Assembly (NCBI GenBank): GCA_017456845.1
Contig: JAFTIP010000001.1
Location: 1 to 64,000 of the forward strand
Direction: 5' to 3'
Source: Ruminococcus sp.
GTDB taxonomy: Bacteria; Bacillota; Clostridia; Oscillospirales; Acutalibacteraceae
Length of the DNA stretch: 64,000 nucleotides
A program made the position numbers and the translations under genes. The notes under the pieces are model-generated. The model had not been told where the DNA came from. It was given only the letters and a program-made list of their open reading frames with translations, and made no database searches. Below, one piece after another: positions 47,102 to 57,162 of the stretch (the stretch's first letter is position 1; every line of letters starts with the position of its first letter).

Positions 47102-48028
47102 ATGGACAAAAAATTTCTTTTCTACATATTGAAAAGACTTGTGCTGGCTGTAGTTACCATTTTCCTGGTAATTACTATCACTTTCTTTATAATGAACTTT
47201 ATCCCCGGCGGCCCCTTTATGAGCGAAAAATCAGTAACTCCTGAAACTATGGCGGCTCTGGAAGCAAAGTTCGGTTTGGACAAGCCTCTTTTTGAGCAGT
47301 ACCTTAACTACCTTAAGGGCGCTGTAAAGCTTGACTTCGGTCCTTCCATGAAGATGGATGGCAGAAATGTTATGGATGTTATTATGGAAGGCTTTGCATC
47401 AAGTGCTAAGCTTGGCCTTATTGCGGCTGCAGGTGCTATTGTGCTTGGTCTTATTTTCGGTTCATTGGCGGCTGTTTTCCATAATAAGCTTGTTGACCGT
47501 ATAATAATGGTTGTTTCCACCGCTTTTGTTGCGATGCCTTCATTTATTGTGGCAACGCTTCTGTTGTGGTTGTTCTGTATTGAAATGAACGTGTTCCCTG
47601 CTAACGGACAATCGGCGGCGGGATTGGTGCTTCCAATTATTTCGCTTATGCTGTATCCGATGGCGTATATTATCCGTCTTACACGTTCAAGTATGCTTGA
47701 CGTTTTAAGTCAGGACTACATCCGTACAGCACGTGCTAAGGGTGTTGCACCCTCTAAGGTGCTTTTCAAGCATGCCCTTAAAAATGCAGTTACACCTGTA
47801 ATTACCTATGCAGGCCCCATGGTAGCCTTTATTCTTACAGGCTCATTGGTTGTTGAGCAGATTTTTGCTGTTCCCGGCTTAGGTAAATACTTTGTATCTT
47901 CTATTGTAAACCGCGATTATACAATGATTATGGGTACAACTATCTTCCTTGCTATCATTGTTACTATTATGATGCTCTTGTCGGATATTCTTTACAAGTT
48001 GTTCGACCCCAGAGTAGATCTTTCTTAA
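47102..48028 (+). CDS. oppB: Oligopeptide ABC transporter permease OppB
   Basis: 308 residues, six membrane helices. N-terminus KRLVLAVVTIFLVITITFFI and the EAA loop LTRSSMLDVLSQDYIRTARA (about 200-220) facing the ATPases. First gene of oppBCDF-oppA. Confidence 0.95.
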   Translation: MDKKFLFYILKRLVLAVVTIFLVITITFFIMNFIPGGPFMSEKSVTPETMAALEAKFGLDKPLFEQYLNYLKGAVKLDFGPSMKMDGRNVMDVIMEGFASSAKLGLIAAAGAIVLGLIFGSLAAVFHNKLVDRIIMVVSTAFVAMPSFIVATLLLWLFCIEMNVFPANGQSAAGLVLPIISLMLYPMAYIIRLTRSSMLDVLSQDYIRTARAKGVAPSKVLFKHALKNAVTPVITYAGPMVAFILTGSLVVEQIFAVPGLGKYFVSSIVNRDYTMIMGTTIFLAIIVTIMMLLSDILYKLFDPRVDLS

Positions 48029-48043
48029 GGAGGTTGGTTTATA

Positions 48044-49126
48044 ATGAAAAATAATGACGTAAACAAGCTTCCTAAGAAAAATCCTCTTAGCTTTCAGCTT
48101 GACCTTTCTAAATGGGAAAAGGCTTCATCTTCTGAAAAAGAGCAGCAGATTATCGAAAGAGAAAGCGTAACCTTCTTTAAAGACGGTATGCGCCGCCTCT
48201 TTAAAAACAAGGTTGCCGTTACCTGTGCAATTTTACTTGTTTTGATTATTCTTGCAGTAATCATTGTTCCTATGGTTTATCCCTACACATATGACCAGCA
48301 GCTCAGCCTTACGGGTGATTTACCCGACCCAAGCTACAATAACTTAAAGCCCTTTGAGTATGGTTCAACAGAGCTTGAGCGAATTGAAGCAGGCGAGGAC
48401 GTATTCCCCCATATTTTAGGAACAGACTCCTTAGGCCGTGACTACTTTATCCGTGTTGTTTACGGTACAAGAATTTCACTTTCAGTTGGTCTTTTTGCTT
48501 CAATTATTGTTCTTATTATCGGCACACTTTACGGTTCAATCGCAGGCTATGCTGGCGGTAAGGTTGACCTTGTAATGATGAGAATTGTTGATATCATCTA
48601 TTCTCTTCCCGATATGCTTATGGTTATTCTTTTCTCGGTTGTATTCAAGCAGACTCTGGCTCCCGCAATTGAGGGTATAATCCTTGAGAAGTTAGGTACA
48701 GGTATGATTTCTATTTTCCTTGTATTCGCACTTCTCTACTGGGTTTCTATGGCTCGTCTTATCCGCGGTCAGATTCTTTCAATCAAGCAGCAGGAGTTTG
48801 TTCTTACAGCTAAGGCACTTGGTGCAACTCCCGCAAGAATTATCCGCAAGCACTTACTTCCCAACTGCATAAGCGTTATGGTTATTTCCACTGCTTTGCA
48901 GATTCCTAATGCTATTTTTACAGAGAGCTTCCTTTCATTCTTAGGCCGTGGTGTTTCAATCCCCATGCCTTCTTTGGGCTCTCTTGCAAGTGAGAACCTT
49001 TCTTACATCTATTCTGATGTTTACAGACTTTTGGTTCCTGCTATTACAATTTGTATTATCGTTCTTTCCCTTAACCTTTTGGGCGACGGCCTCAGAGATG
49101 CCTTCGACCCCAAACAGAAAAAGTAA
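48044..49126 (+). CDS. oppC: Oligopeptide ABC transporter permease OppC
   Basis: 360 residues with an N-terminal charged extension of about 60, one helix (about 65-85), a loop containing HILGTDSLGRDYFIRVVYG, and five more helices. The EAA loop is RQ-type: IRGQILSIKQQEFVLTAKAL. GGAGG ribosome site 15 bases after oppB. Confidence 0.95.
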   Translation: MKNNDVNKLPKKNPLSFQLDLSKWEKASSSEKEQQIIERESVTFFKDGMRRLFKNKVAVTCAILLVLIILAVIIVPMVYPYTYDQQLSLTGDLPDPSYNNLKPFEYGSTELERIEAGEDVFPHILGTDSLGRDYFIRVVYGTRISLSVGLFASIIVLIIGTLYGSIAGYAGGKVDLVMMRIVDIIYSLPDMLMVILFSVVFKQTLAPAIEGIILEKLGTGMISIFLVFALLYWVSMARLIRGQILSIKQQEFVLTAKALGATPARIIRKHLLPNCISVMVISTALQIPNAIFTESFLSFLGRGVSIPMPSLGSLASENLSYIYSDVYRLLVPAITICIIVLSLNLLGDGLRDAFDPKQKK

Positions 49127-49141
49127 GGAGGTTATTTTAAA

Positions 49142-50170
49142 ATGAGTTTATTATCAGTAAAAGACCTCAGAACCTCCTTCTTTACTCCATCAGGCGAGGT
49201 AAAGGCCGTTAACGGTGTTTCCTACGAGGTGGAAAAAGGCAAGGTTTTGGGTATAGTTGGTGAATCGGGCTCAGGTAAGTCCGTTTCAGCTTACAGCGTT
49301 CTTCAGATTCTTGCTAACCCCGGCAAAATCGTTGGCGGCAGCATCGAGCTTGAAGGCGAAGAGCTTGTAGGTATTAAAGAAAAGGGTATGGCAAAAATAA
49401 GAGGTAATAAGATTTCTATAATCTTTCAGGACCCCATGACCAGCCTTAATCCTGTTTTCACTATCGGCGACCAGCTTATGGAAGCCATTATGCTTCATAC
49501 AAACCGTAACCGCAAAGAGGCTAAAGAGCGTGCAATTGAAATGCTTAAGCTTGTTGGCGTTAACGAACCTGCTAAGCGTATTAAGCAGTATCCCCATGAA
49601 TTTTCAGGCGGTATGCGTCAGCGTGTTATGATTGCTATGGCACTTGCCTGCGAGCCTGACATTCTTATTGCTGACGAGCCTACAACTGCTCTTGACGTTA
49701 CAATTCAGGCTCAGATTCTTGACCTTATGAAGGATCTCCAGAAAAAGCTTGGTATGGCAATTATCCTTATTACTCATGACCTTGGCGTTGTTGCCGAGAT
49801 GTGTGACGAGGTTATCGTTATGTATGCAGGCCAGATTTGCGAAAGAGGTACTGCTGAGGAGATTTTCTATAATCCCAAGCACGAGTATACACTCGGCCTT
49901 ATGCGTTCAATTCCTACAGTCAGCGACGAAAAGACCAAGCTTCAGCCCATTGGCGGTAATGCTGTTGACCTTTTAAATCTTCCTCCCGGCTGTCCCTTCG
50001 CACCCAGATGCGATGCAGCTATGAAGGTTTGCCTTGAGGTTAACCCCAAGCTTATTTGCGAGGGCGGTACACACTACGCCAGATGCTGGAATCACGTTAA
50101 GAAAAATATAGATGAGGGCAAATTTACCGCTGAGGAAATTGAAGCTCTTTACAATGAGGAGGCAAAATAA
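49142..50170 (+). CDS. oppD: Oligopeptide ABC transporter ATPase OppD
   Basis: 342 residues. Walker A GESGSGKS (about 40-47), signature [15 protein letters not shown], Walker [14 protein letters not shown]-loop ITHD, and the C-terminal OppD/DppD Cys region ([14 protein letters not shown] ... HYARCW) that can hold an iron-sulphur cluster. Stop overlaps the oppF start (TAATG). Confidence 0.96.
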   Translation: MSLLSVKDLRTSFFTPSGEVKAVNGVSYEVEKGKVLGIVGESGSGKSVSAYSVLQILANPGKIVGGSIELEGEELVGIKEKGMAKIRGNKISIIFQDPMTSLNPVFTIGDQLMEAIMLHTNRNRKEAKERAIEMLKLVGVNEPAKRIKQYPHEFSGGMRQRVMIAMALACEPDILIADEPTTALDVTIQAQILDLMKDLQKKLGMAIILITHDLGVVAEMCDEVIVMYAGQICERGTAEEIFYNPKHEYTLGLMRSIPTVSDEKTKLQPIGGNAVDLLNLPPGCPFAPRCDAAMKVCLEVNPKLICEGGTHYARCWNHVKKNIDEGKFTAEEIEALYNEEAK

Positions 50171-51138
50171 TGAGCGAAGAAAAGTATTTGCTTGAAGTCA
50201 AAGACTTGAAGCAGCACTTCAATATTCCTAACGGCCTCTTCGGAAGCAAAAAGTTAAAGGCTGTTGACGGTGTTTCATTTGCCATTAAAAAGGGCGAAAC
50301 CTTAGGCCTTGTTGGTGAGTCAGGCTGTGGTAAAACTACAGTAGGCAGAAGTATTCTTCACCTTTACCAGCCCACAAGCGGTGAGGTTATTTATGACGGC
50401 AAGGTTATTAAAACCAAAAAAGACGTTAATGAAATGAGAAAAAAGGTTCAGATGGTTTTTCAGGACCCTTATTCTTCTCTTGACCCTCGTATGACAGTTG
50501 CCGATATTATCGGCGAGCCCCTTGATATTCACAAGCTTTGCAAAACAAAGGCAGAGCGTGAGGCAAGAATTCAGGAGCTTTTAAAAATAGTTGGCTTAAA
50601 CCCCGAGCACGCAACACGTTATGCCCACGAGTTTTCAGGCGGTCAGCGTCAGCGTATCGGTATAGCACGTGCTCTTGCAGTTAATCCTGACTGCATTATC
50701 TGCGACGAGCCCGTTTCTGCTCTTGATGTTTCAATTCAGGCACAGATTATCAATATGTTTGAAGAGTTACAGGAGACCTTGGGTCTTACTTACCTCTTCA
50801 TTGCTCACGACCTTTTGGTTGTTAAGCATATTTCAGACAGAATTGCAGTTATGTACTTAGGTCACATTGTTGAGATGGGCCCTGCTAATGAGATTTATAA
50901 CAATCCCACACACCCCTACTCAATTTCCTTGCTTTCTGCTGTTCCTATTCCTGACCCTGATTACGCTAAGAACCACAAGCGTATTGTATTGGAGGGTGAC
51001 GTTCCTTCTCCTCTTAATATGCCTTCGGGATGTCCTTTCCGTACACGTTGCCCCAGAGCAACAGCGAAATGTGCAGAGGAAACACCCCAGCTTAAGGAAA
51101 TAGCTCCCGAGCATTTTGTTGCTTGCTGGAACCTTTGA
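50170..51138 (+). CDS. oppF: Oligopeptide ABC transporter ATPase OppF
   Basis: 322 residues. Walker [10 protein letters not shown], signature [15 protein letters not shown], Walker [13 protein letters not shown]-terminal Cys region [14 protein letters not shown] ... HFVACWNL. Ends in a GATGTGAC/GTCACATC palindrome just after the stop. Confidence 0.96.
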   Translation: MSEEKYLLEVKDLKQHFNIPNGLFGSKKLKAVDGVSFAIKKGETLGLVGESGCGKTTVGRSILHLYQPTSGEVIYDGKVIKTKKDVNEMRKKVQMVFQDPYSSLDPRMTVADIIGEPLDIHKLCKTKAEREARIQELLKIVGLNPEHATRYAHEFSGGQRQRIGIARALAVNPDCIICDEPVSALDVSIQAQIINMFEELQETLGLTYLFIAHDLLVVKHISDRIAVMYLGHIVEMGPANEIYNNPTHPYSISLLSAVPIPDPDYAKNHKRIVLEGDVPSPLNMPSGCPFRTRCPRATAKCAEETPQLKEIAPEHFVACWNL

Positions 51139-51473
51139 TGTGACGAGGTCACATCTGTGAAAAGTGAAGAGTAAAAAGTGAATAGTTTAGGTGGCGGCTA
51201 CGCCGCAATTAATAATATTTTCGATTTGCTCGGCACACAATTCTATTATGCCTCGCTCACCTACGCTGTCTTAAAATAAGTACACACTCCCCGAAATCGC
51301 CTGAATTAAAATGCGAAGCACTTTAATTCTGCTCGGCGATTTGCGGTGTCGCATTTCTTATTTTAAGGCTTCGGTGGCTCGGCACACAAATTTAAAATCA
51401 ATAACGTTGATTTATATTCAGTCTGTTCTGTCTGGTTGCAGAATGACAAAAATTTTGACAGGAGGAAAACTCT
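51139..51473. repeat. Structured spacer between oppF and oppA
   Basis: 335 bases. A GATGTGAC/GTCACATC palindrome (51137-51155), AAAGTGAA-type short repeats (51160-51185), GGCGGCTACGCCGC, then a three-part hairpin: CTTAAAATAAG (51270-51280) with CTTATTTTAAG (51357-51367), AAATCGCC with GGCGATTT, and GAATTAAA with TTTAATTC. GCTCGGCACACAA occurs twice (51228 and 51377), flanking the hairpin. No coding frame and no clear promoter. Confidence 0.65.
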
Positions 51474-53234
51474 ATGAAAAAGTCTCTTGCACTTATCCTT
51501 GCAATTGTTATGATTCTTTGTCTTGGCCTTGCAGGCTGCGGCGAAAACACAACAGGTGCATCTTCTATGACAATTTGTGTTGGTCCTTATCCTGACACAA
51601 TCGACCCCGCACTCAACTCTGCAGTTGACGGTGCTACCTACGTTATCCATGCTTTTGCAGGTCTCGTTGGTTACGAGCAGGCTGAGGATGGTTCCTTAAA
51701 GCTCGTTCCTGACTGCGCTAAGGAGCTTCCTGCTCCCACAGCTACAGAAGACGGCAAGGTAGCTTACACATTTGAGCTCAAAGACGACCTTAAGTGGTCT
51801 GACGGTTCTGCTCTTACAGCAGCAGACTTCGTTTGGGCTTGGAACAGAGCAGTTGCTCCCGCAACAGCTGCTGACTACGGCTACATGTTCGACGTAGTTG
51901 ACGGTTACGACAAGGCTTCTGCCGGCGAAGGCGAGCTTAACGTAACAGCTTCTGAGGACGGCAAGTCACTTACAGTTGTTCTTAAGAACGACGTTCCTTA
52001 CTTCTTCGAGCTTTGTGCATTCCCCACATAAATGCCCGTTAAGAAGGACGTAGTTGACGGCAACGACGCTTGGGCTACAAAGGCTGAGTCCTACATCGGC
52101 AACGGTCCCTACAAGGTAACAGAGCTCAACCAGAGCCAGATGGTTATGGAAAAGAACGAGTACTACCACAATGTAGACGCAGTTGTAACAGATAAGATTG
52201 TATGGCCCTTCAACGAAGACGACAGCTCACTTCTTGCTAACTACAAGAACGGCTCTTACCTCTTCATTGACTCCGTTCCCAACGATCAGATTAAGACAAT
52301 CAAGGCTGATTATCCCACAGAGTATCAGGTAATGGGTCAGTTAGGTACTTACTATGTATCTTTCAACATGAACGACCCCGCACTTGCGGACTTTACACCT
52401 GAGGAGCAGATTTCTATCCGTAAGGCTCTTGGTCTTATGCTTGAGAGAAACTACATCTGTGCTGAAATCGGTCTTGCAGACCAGCAGCCCGCTAACTCCT
52501 TCGTTCCCATCGATATGACAGATGCTGACGGCGTTACAGAGTTCGTTGCAACAAACGGCGTAAACCGTGACGGTAAGGGTTACTTCAGCGTTGCTGAGGC
52601 TGACTACGCAGCAAACTGTGATGAGGCTATCAAGCTCTTAGAGGACGTTGCTAAGTCTTCCGGCAAGTTCACAGTTGCTGATAACAAGGTTACAGGCTTC
52701 CCCACAATGACTTATATCACAAACGAGGGTACAGGTCACGAGGCTCTTGCAACTTATATGCAGGGTGTTTATGCTAAGTACGGCATCACAATGCAGATTG
52801 AGGTTCAGGAGTGGAATACATTCCTTGACACACGTAAAGCAGGCGACTACTCCATGGCAAGAAACGGCTGGCTCTCTGACTACAACGATCCCATTTCCTT
52901 CCTTGATATGTGGATTTCTGAGTCCGGTAACAACGACTGCCAGTTTGGTAAGGACGGTCATGCAACATATGCTGCATACTCCTACAACGGCAAGGATGGC
53001 CTCACATGGGCAGAGTCTTACGACAAGCTCATTGCTGACATCAAGGCAAGCAATGACCCCGCTACAAGATTCGAGCTCATGCACAAGGCTGAGGATATGA
53101 TTATGTCCACAGGTGCAATCTGCCCCATCTACTACTACACAGACCAGTATATGTGCTCTGATAGCATCGACGGCTTCTTCGCAAGCCCCCTCGGCTACAA
53201 GTACTTTATGTATGCAGGTATTAAGGCTGAATAA
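51474..53234 (+). pseudogene. oppA: Oligopeptide-binding lipoprotein OppA interrupted by an in-frame TAA
   Basis: A single frame encodes a full-size oligopeptide-binding protein (586 codons) except for TAA at 52029-52031, which splits it into residues 1-185 and a second part beginning MPVKKDVVDG. Lipoprotein signal: KKSLALILAIVMILCLGLAGCGE, with Cys22 as lipidation site (LAGC). The sequence is ...CAFPT-stop-MPVKKD; family members have an aromatic residue (often Tyr) here, so TAC or TAT to TAA is the simplest change. The downstream ATG directly follows the stop but has no ribosome site of its own. The rest of the gene keeps strongly biased, highly expressed codon use and no other defects. It could be a recent nonsense mutation, a base-calling error or readthrough. 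Confidence 0.9.
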
Positions 53235-53284
53235 GTCTTACACTACTCTGTGACAGTATAAAATCAACCAGATAACGACTGAAC

Positions 53285-53319
53285 AAAGCTCCGCTTTCGG
53301 TATGAAAGCGGAGCTTTTT
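53285..53319 (+). terminator. Terminator of the opp operon
   Basis: AAAGCTCCGCTTTC pairs perfectly with GAAAGCGGAGCTTT over five bases, followed by TT. Strong. Confidence 0.92.
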
Positions 53320-53325
53320 AAGTGC

Positions 53326-53474
53326 CGTCAGCCACAGCGGGCGATTCCACTTTTGGATAGGCTGGCAAAGCAGTTAATTTTATTAACGGAGGGTCAAAAC
53401 AGCACCCCGTCGCTTTTAAAAACGACGGGGTTTGATGTTTTTATGATTGATTTAGTAGCCTGATACAGCTAACG
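53326..53474. repeat. Miniature inverted-repeat element, copy D (short), abutting aspS stop
   Basis: Left end CGTCAGCCACAGCGGGCGAT then TCCACTTTTGGATAGGCTGG, with inner ATTAACGGAGGG; right end is reduced to AGCTAACG. It begins six bases after the opp terminator and its right end is two bases from the aspS stop. A CCCCGTCG/CGACGGGG terminator hairpin (53405-53430) is in the centre. A shortened, decayed relative of copies A-C. Confidence 0.7.
53405..53440. terminator. Terminator hairpin inside element D (aspS side)
   Basis: CCCCGTCG and CGACGGGG form an 8-bp stem with a ten-base loop; minus strand continues GTGCTGTTTTG, plus strand TTTGATGTTTTT. Likely ends hisS-aspS. Confidence 0.65.
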
Positions 53475-53476
53475 GC

Positions 53477-55261
53477 TTACTCTTCCTCTTTTGCAACAAC
53501 AGCAATGCCTAAGGCCTCAAGGCTTTCTGCGTCCACAGGAGAGGGGCACTGGCTCATAAGCTCACTTGCATTCTGCACCTTGGGGAAGGCTGTAACATCT
53601 CTGAGAGACTCAGCGCCTGAGAGAATCATTGCAAGTCGGTCAAGACCTATGCCCATACCGCCGTGAGGAGGTGCACCGTATTTGTAAGCTTCTACAAGGA
53701 AGCCGAACTTTGCCTCAATCTCTTCGTCGGTAAGCTTTAAGGCTCTGAACATTCTCTGCTGTAGTTCGTAGTCTGTAATTCGAATGGAGCCTGAAGAAAG
53801 CTCTGTGCCGTTAAGTGTAAGGTCGTAAGCCTTTGCTATTACTTTGCCGGGGTCGGTGTCTAAAAACTCAAGGCACTCTTCCTTAGGCATAGTAAAGGGA
53901 TGGTGCATAGCAACCCATTCATCGCTTTCTTCGTCCTTTTCAAAGAAGGGGAAGTCAACAATCCAAAGGAACTTGAAGATGTCGGGGATGATATCAAGCT
54001 TCTTTGCAACAGTAAGTCTGAGTGCACCGAGAGTAGAAAGCACGGTGCTTGTCTTGTCTGCGACAAACAGCACAACGTCCCCCTTTTCGGCACCCACACG
54101 ACTGAGAATTGCCTCAAGCTCGCCTTCCTTCATAAACTTAGCAAAAGAGCAAGCAGGTGCATCATCAAGCCAGCGAACAAAGGCAAGACCCTTGGCACCG
54201 ATACCGCGAACGAACTCGGTTAATTTATCAATTTCTTTTCTTGTTAAAGTTGCGGCGGAATTTTTAGCAACAATTGCTCTTACAGAACCGCCGTTCTCAA
54301 TAGCAGAGGCGAACACGCCAAAGTTAGAGTCTTTTACTAAATCGGAAACGTCCTGAATTTCCATACCAAAGCGGATGTCAGGCTTGTCGGAGCCGAAACG
54401 CTCCATAGCCTCTTTATATGTCATACGCTCAAAGGGAGTTTCAAGGTCTTTGCCTAAAACGTCTTTAAATACACGCTTCATAAGGCCTTCGTTAAGCTCT
54501 AAGATGTCCTCAACATCTACGAAAGAAAGCTCCATATCAATCTGAGTAAACTCGGGCTGACGGTCGGCACGTAAGTCTTCGTCTCTGAAGCAACGTGCAA
54601 GCTGAATGTAGCGGTCGAAGCCTGAAAGCATCAAGAGCTGTTTGTAAATCTGAGGTGACTGGGGAAGAGCGTAGAACTTACCCTGATGAATTCTTGAGGG
54701 AACGAGATAGTCACGGGCACCTTCGGGTGTGGACTTAATCATCATGGGAGTTTCAATCTCGATAAAGCCATTTTCGTAGAAGTAATCCCTTGCGGATTTT
54801 GCAAGCACTGATCTCATCATAATGTTATCCTGCAGAGGCTTACGTCTTAAATCAAGATAACGGTATTTAAGCCTTAATTCCTCGTTGGTGTTGAGGTTGT
54901 CAACAATCTCAAAGGGAGGAGTGTGAGCAGCACTTAAAATTCTTAAGTCAGTAACTGCCACCTCAATGTCACCTGTGGGAATATCGGGATTTTTAGAGCT
55001 TCTTTCTCTAACTTCACCAACTGCACAAAGTACATATTCGCTGCGGCAAGAGAAAGCTTTGTCAAAGATAGCTCTGTCGGTGTTATCGTCAAAAGCAAGC
55101 TGAGTAATACCTGTGCGGTCTCTTAAATCAATAAAGATAAGAGCGCCAAGGTCCCTCTGACGCTGAACCCAGCCGCAAAGGGTAACAACCTTGCCGATAT
55201 CAGAACTGCGTAATTCGCCGCAGTAGTTTGTTCTTTTAAGTCCTGTCATAAATTCTGCCAT
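53477..55261 (-). CDS. aspS: Aspartyl-tRNA synthetase
   Basis: 594 residues, bacterial type: OB-fold anticodon domain (about 1-110), class II core with motif 2 RCFRDEDLRADRQPEFTQID near 215-235, the GAD insertion (about 290-420) and motif 3 GMGIGLDRLAMIL near 535. AAGGAGG ribosome site. Second gene of hisS-aspS, 20 bases downstream. Confidence 0.97.
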   Translation of the reverse strand: MAEFMTGLKRTNYCGELRSSDIGKVVTLCGWVQRQRDLGALIFIDLRDRTGITQLAFDDNTDRAIFDKAFSCRSEYVLCAVGEVRERSSKNPDIPTGDIEVAVTDLRILSAAHTPPFEIVDNLNTNEELRLKYRYLDLRRKPLQDNIMMRSVLAKSARDYFYENGFIEIETPMMIKSTPEGARDYLVPSRIHQGKFYALPQSPQIYKQLLMLSGFDRYIQLARCFRDEDLRADRQPEFTQIDMELSFVDVEDILELNEGLMKRVFKDVLGKDLETPFERMTYKEAMERFGSDKPDIRFGMEIQDVSDLVKDSNFGVFASAIENGGSVRAIVAKNSAATLTRKEIDKLTEFVRGIGAKGLAFVRWLDDAPACSFAKFMKEGELEAILSRVGAEKGDVVLFVADKTSTVLSTLGALRLTVAKKLDIIPDIFKFLWIVDFPFFEKDEESDEWVAMHHPFTMPKEECLEFLDTDPGKVIAKAYDLTLNGTELSSGSIRITDYELQQRMFRALKLTDEEIEAKFGFLVEAYKYGAPPHGGMGIGLDRLAMILSGAESLRDVTAFPKVQNASELMSQCPSPVDAESLEALGIAVVAKEEE

Positions 55262-55281
55262 ATTAAAACCTCCTTAAAGGA

Positions 55282-56577
55282 TTATAAGTTCATACTTGTT
55301 TTGCCGTCAAGATAAACAGCGGTAAACTGAGAAACAAAGTCTTCGCCTAAAGTAATTTCTGTTTGCTCGCCTGTGTTCATATTCTTAAGGTTTGCTTTGT
55401 TTTCATTAATTTCGTTATCGCCAAGCACCAGAGAATACAGAGCACCGATTTTGTTGGCGTATTTCATCTGAGCCTTTAAGCCTCTGCCAACAATGTCGTA
55501 CTGTGCGTGTAAGGATGCGTCCCTTAAATCCTTAACTAAAGTGAAAGCCTTAGCTTCAGCAGCTTCACCTAAAGCCGCAACGTAAAGTGCACAGGGCTCA
55601 GGCCGTGGGATTTCAATACCCTTGCTGTCTAAAAGAAGTAAGAGTCTTTCCATACCCAGAGCAAAACCTAAAGAGGGAAGAGGCTGACCGCCTAATTCCT
55701 CAATAAGACCGTCGTATCTGCCGCCGCCGCAAACTGTGGACTGTGAGCCGATACTGCCGCTTACAAATTCAAATACAGTCTTAGTATAGTAATCAAGACC
55801 ACGAACTATTCTGGGGTTAACGGTGTATTTCATTCCTGCACTGTCGAGACAAGTCTTAACGCCCTTAAAGTGCTCCTCACACTCGTCGCAGAGGTAGTCA
55901 AGAATCACAGGTGCATCTTTGGCAATGCCGGAGCAGATTTTACTTTTGCAGTCGAGAATTCGCATGGGGTTTCTCTCAAGTCTGCCCTTGCAGGTTTCGC
56001 AAAGCTCCTCTTCGTGGGATGCAAAGTATTCCTTAAGTGCGGCGTGGTATTTTGCACGGCACTCAGGGCAGCCGATAGAGTTAATCTCAAGGCTTAAATC
56101 ATCAATACCGAGACGGTCGAAAATTGATGCAGCGGCACATATAAGCTCGGCGTCTGCCACAGGCTTTGATGTGCCGTAAACTTCCAAGCCGAACTGGTGG
56201 AACTCGCGGAGACGTCCTGCCTGAGGCTTTTCGTAGCGGTAGCAGGAAACAAAGTAGCTTGCCTTAACGGGTAAGCCGTCGTTATATACGCCGTGCTCTA
56301 AGAGTGCACGGGCGGCACCTGCAGTACCCTCAGGACGAAGAGTTACGGACTCACCGCCCTTGGTATCAAATGTGTACATTTCCTTCTGCACAACGTCGGT
56401 AGTTTCGCCAACGCTACGCTGAAAAAGCTGTGTATTTTCAAAAACAGGAGTGCGGATTTCAGCAAAGCCGTAAACACGAGCCTGTTCTCTCATAATTTCT
56501 TCTAAAAATTGCCAACGATAGCTTTCAGCAGGCAAAACATCCTCTGTGCCTCTGAGCTTTTTGGTAATAAGAGCCAC
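55282..56577 (-). CDS. hisS: Histidyl-tRNA synthetase
   Basis: 431 residues from GTG 56577 (VALITKKLRGTEDVLP), with AGGGGAG seven bases upstream; an earlier TTG in frame overlaps that site. Motif 2 YRYEKPQAGRLREFHQFGLE near 115, the His-specific RGLDYYTKTVFEF near 255, motif 3 GFALGMERLLLLL near 315, and the C-terminal anticodon domain. No T-box leader was seen. Confidence 0.97.
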   Translation of the reverse strand: MALITKKLRGTEDVLPAESYRWQFLEEIMREQARVYGFAEIRTPVFENTQLFQRSVGETTDVVQKEMYTFDTKGGESVTLRPEGTAGAARALLEHGVYNDGLPVKASYFVSCYRYEKPQAGRLREFHQFGLEVYGTSKPVADAELICAAASIFDRLGIDDLSLEINSIGCPECRAKYHAALKEYFASHEEELCETCKGRLERNPMRILDCKSKICSGIAKDAPVILDYLCDECEEHFKGVKTCLDSAGMKYTVNPRIVRGLDYYTKTVFEFVSGSIGSQSTVCGGGRYDGLIEELGGQPLPSLGFALGMERLLLLLDSKGIEIPRPEPCALYVAALGEAAEAKAFTLVKDLRDASLHAQYDIVGRGLKAQMKYANKIGALYSLVLGDNEINENKANLKNMNTGEQTEITLGEDFVSQFTAVYLDGKTSMNL

Positions 56578-56616
56578 TATAAGCTCCCCTTTCAAACAAT
56601 AAATCTTTAATAATTT

Positions 56617-56645
56617 ATTTTATCATAAAAGCTTTGTCTATGCAA
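56617..56645 (-). promoter_or_regulatory. Sigma-A type promoter of hisS-aspS
   Basis: Minus strand TTGCAT (56645-56640), 17 bases, TAAAAT (56622-56617), about 40 bases before the hisS start. Confidence 0.75.
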
Positions 56646-56683
56646 GGGTAGTAAAGATAAAAAGAAAGAGCGGAAATTTTCGC

Positions 56684-56992
56684 TCAATTAGTAGTTTGTT
56701 GGTTTATGATTATACAACCATTTCTACACTTCCACTTATTAGCTTCATCTCTGCAAGCGTTCAGATGTTCACAGGTTTTACATCTTGGTGGGAGTATGCC
56801 GTTTTCTTTGCGTCGCTGATTTAGTATCATACAACCGTTTCTGCATTTCCAATTATTTTCTTTATCCCTACACATTCCTAATAATTCGCAATATCGGCAA
56901 TTATATGGTATTGACATAAAGGCTCTTTTTTCTTTATCAGCGAATAACCATTCTAAACCATCTATGATTAAATCAAGAATAAAAGATTCCAT
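56684..56992 (-). CDS. Small protein with duplicated five-Cys motif, unknown function
   Basis: 102 residues from ATG 56992 (MESFILDLIIDGLEWLF), with GGTGG upstream. After an N-terminal helix, two tandem copies of one module follow: CRYCELLGMCRDKENNWKC+RNGC and CKTCEHLNACRDEANKWKC+RNGC, each C-x2-C-x5-C-x8-C-x3-C. The Cys spacing suggests metal binding or disulphides. It follows directly after an attenuator-like leader and its own promoter. Not recognised; could also be a small regulatory protein. Confidence 0.75.
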   Translation of the reverse strand: MESFILDLIIDGLEWLFADKEKRAFMSIPYNCRYCELLGMCRDKENNWKCRNGCMILNQRRKENGILPPRCKTCEHLNACRDEANKWKCRNGCIIINQQTTN

Positions 56993-57004
56993 AGCAACCA
57001 CCAA

Positions 57005-57157
57005 ATAAAAAAGCACACCCCGAAGGATGTGCCGAAAAAGTGTTTATCCTCGGTAAGTTGCTACACTAACCATTACTCCCACACGGAAATAGAGGAAAAC
57101 ACCTTTTACCAAGGTAGTTTTCCCCGTGTGGGTTTTCGTTATAAAGTTAGTGTAGCA
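57005..57157 (-). ncRNA. Structured leader RNA with terminator/antiterminator pairing
   Basis: Minus-strand transcript predicted to start near 57157 and stop near 57007. Stem 1: TGCTACACTAAC with its complement (57059-57070 / 57146-57157, 12 bp). Stem 2: CCCACACGG with its complement (57078-57086 / 57124-57132). Stem 3: GGAAAAC with its complement (57094-57100 / 57117-57123) plus ACCTT/AAGGT at the tip. A 3' terminator (57013-57032, stem GCACATCC/GGGTGTGC, then TTTTTT) ends it. The string CCGAGGAT (57053-57046) can instead pair with ATCCTTCGG (57028-57020), which would break the terminator. No known riboswitch class recognised. Confidence 0.65.
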
Positions 57158-57162
57158 TCTTT

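Noticed and set aside
52029..52031. Programmed recoding of TAA in oppA
   Set aside because: Selenocysteine uses TGA and pyrrolysine TAG; TAA is used as a normal stop throughout this window, for example in serS, parA and gyrB. A mutation or read error is simpler.
56578..56683. Possible T-box leader before hisS
   Set aside because: The leader is only about 40 bases after the promoter and lacks a TGGNACCGCG box or antiterminator.
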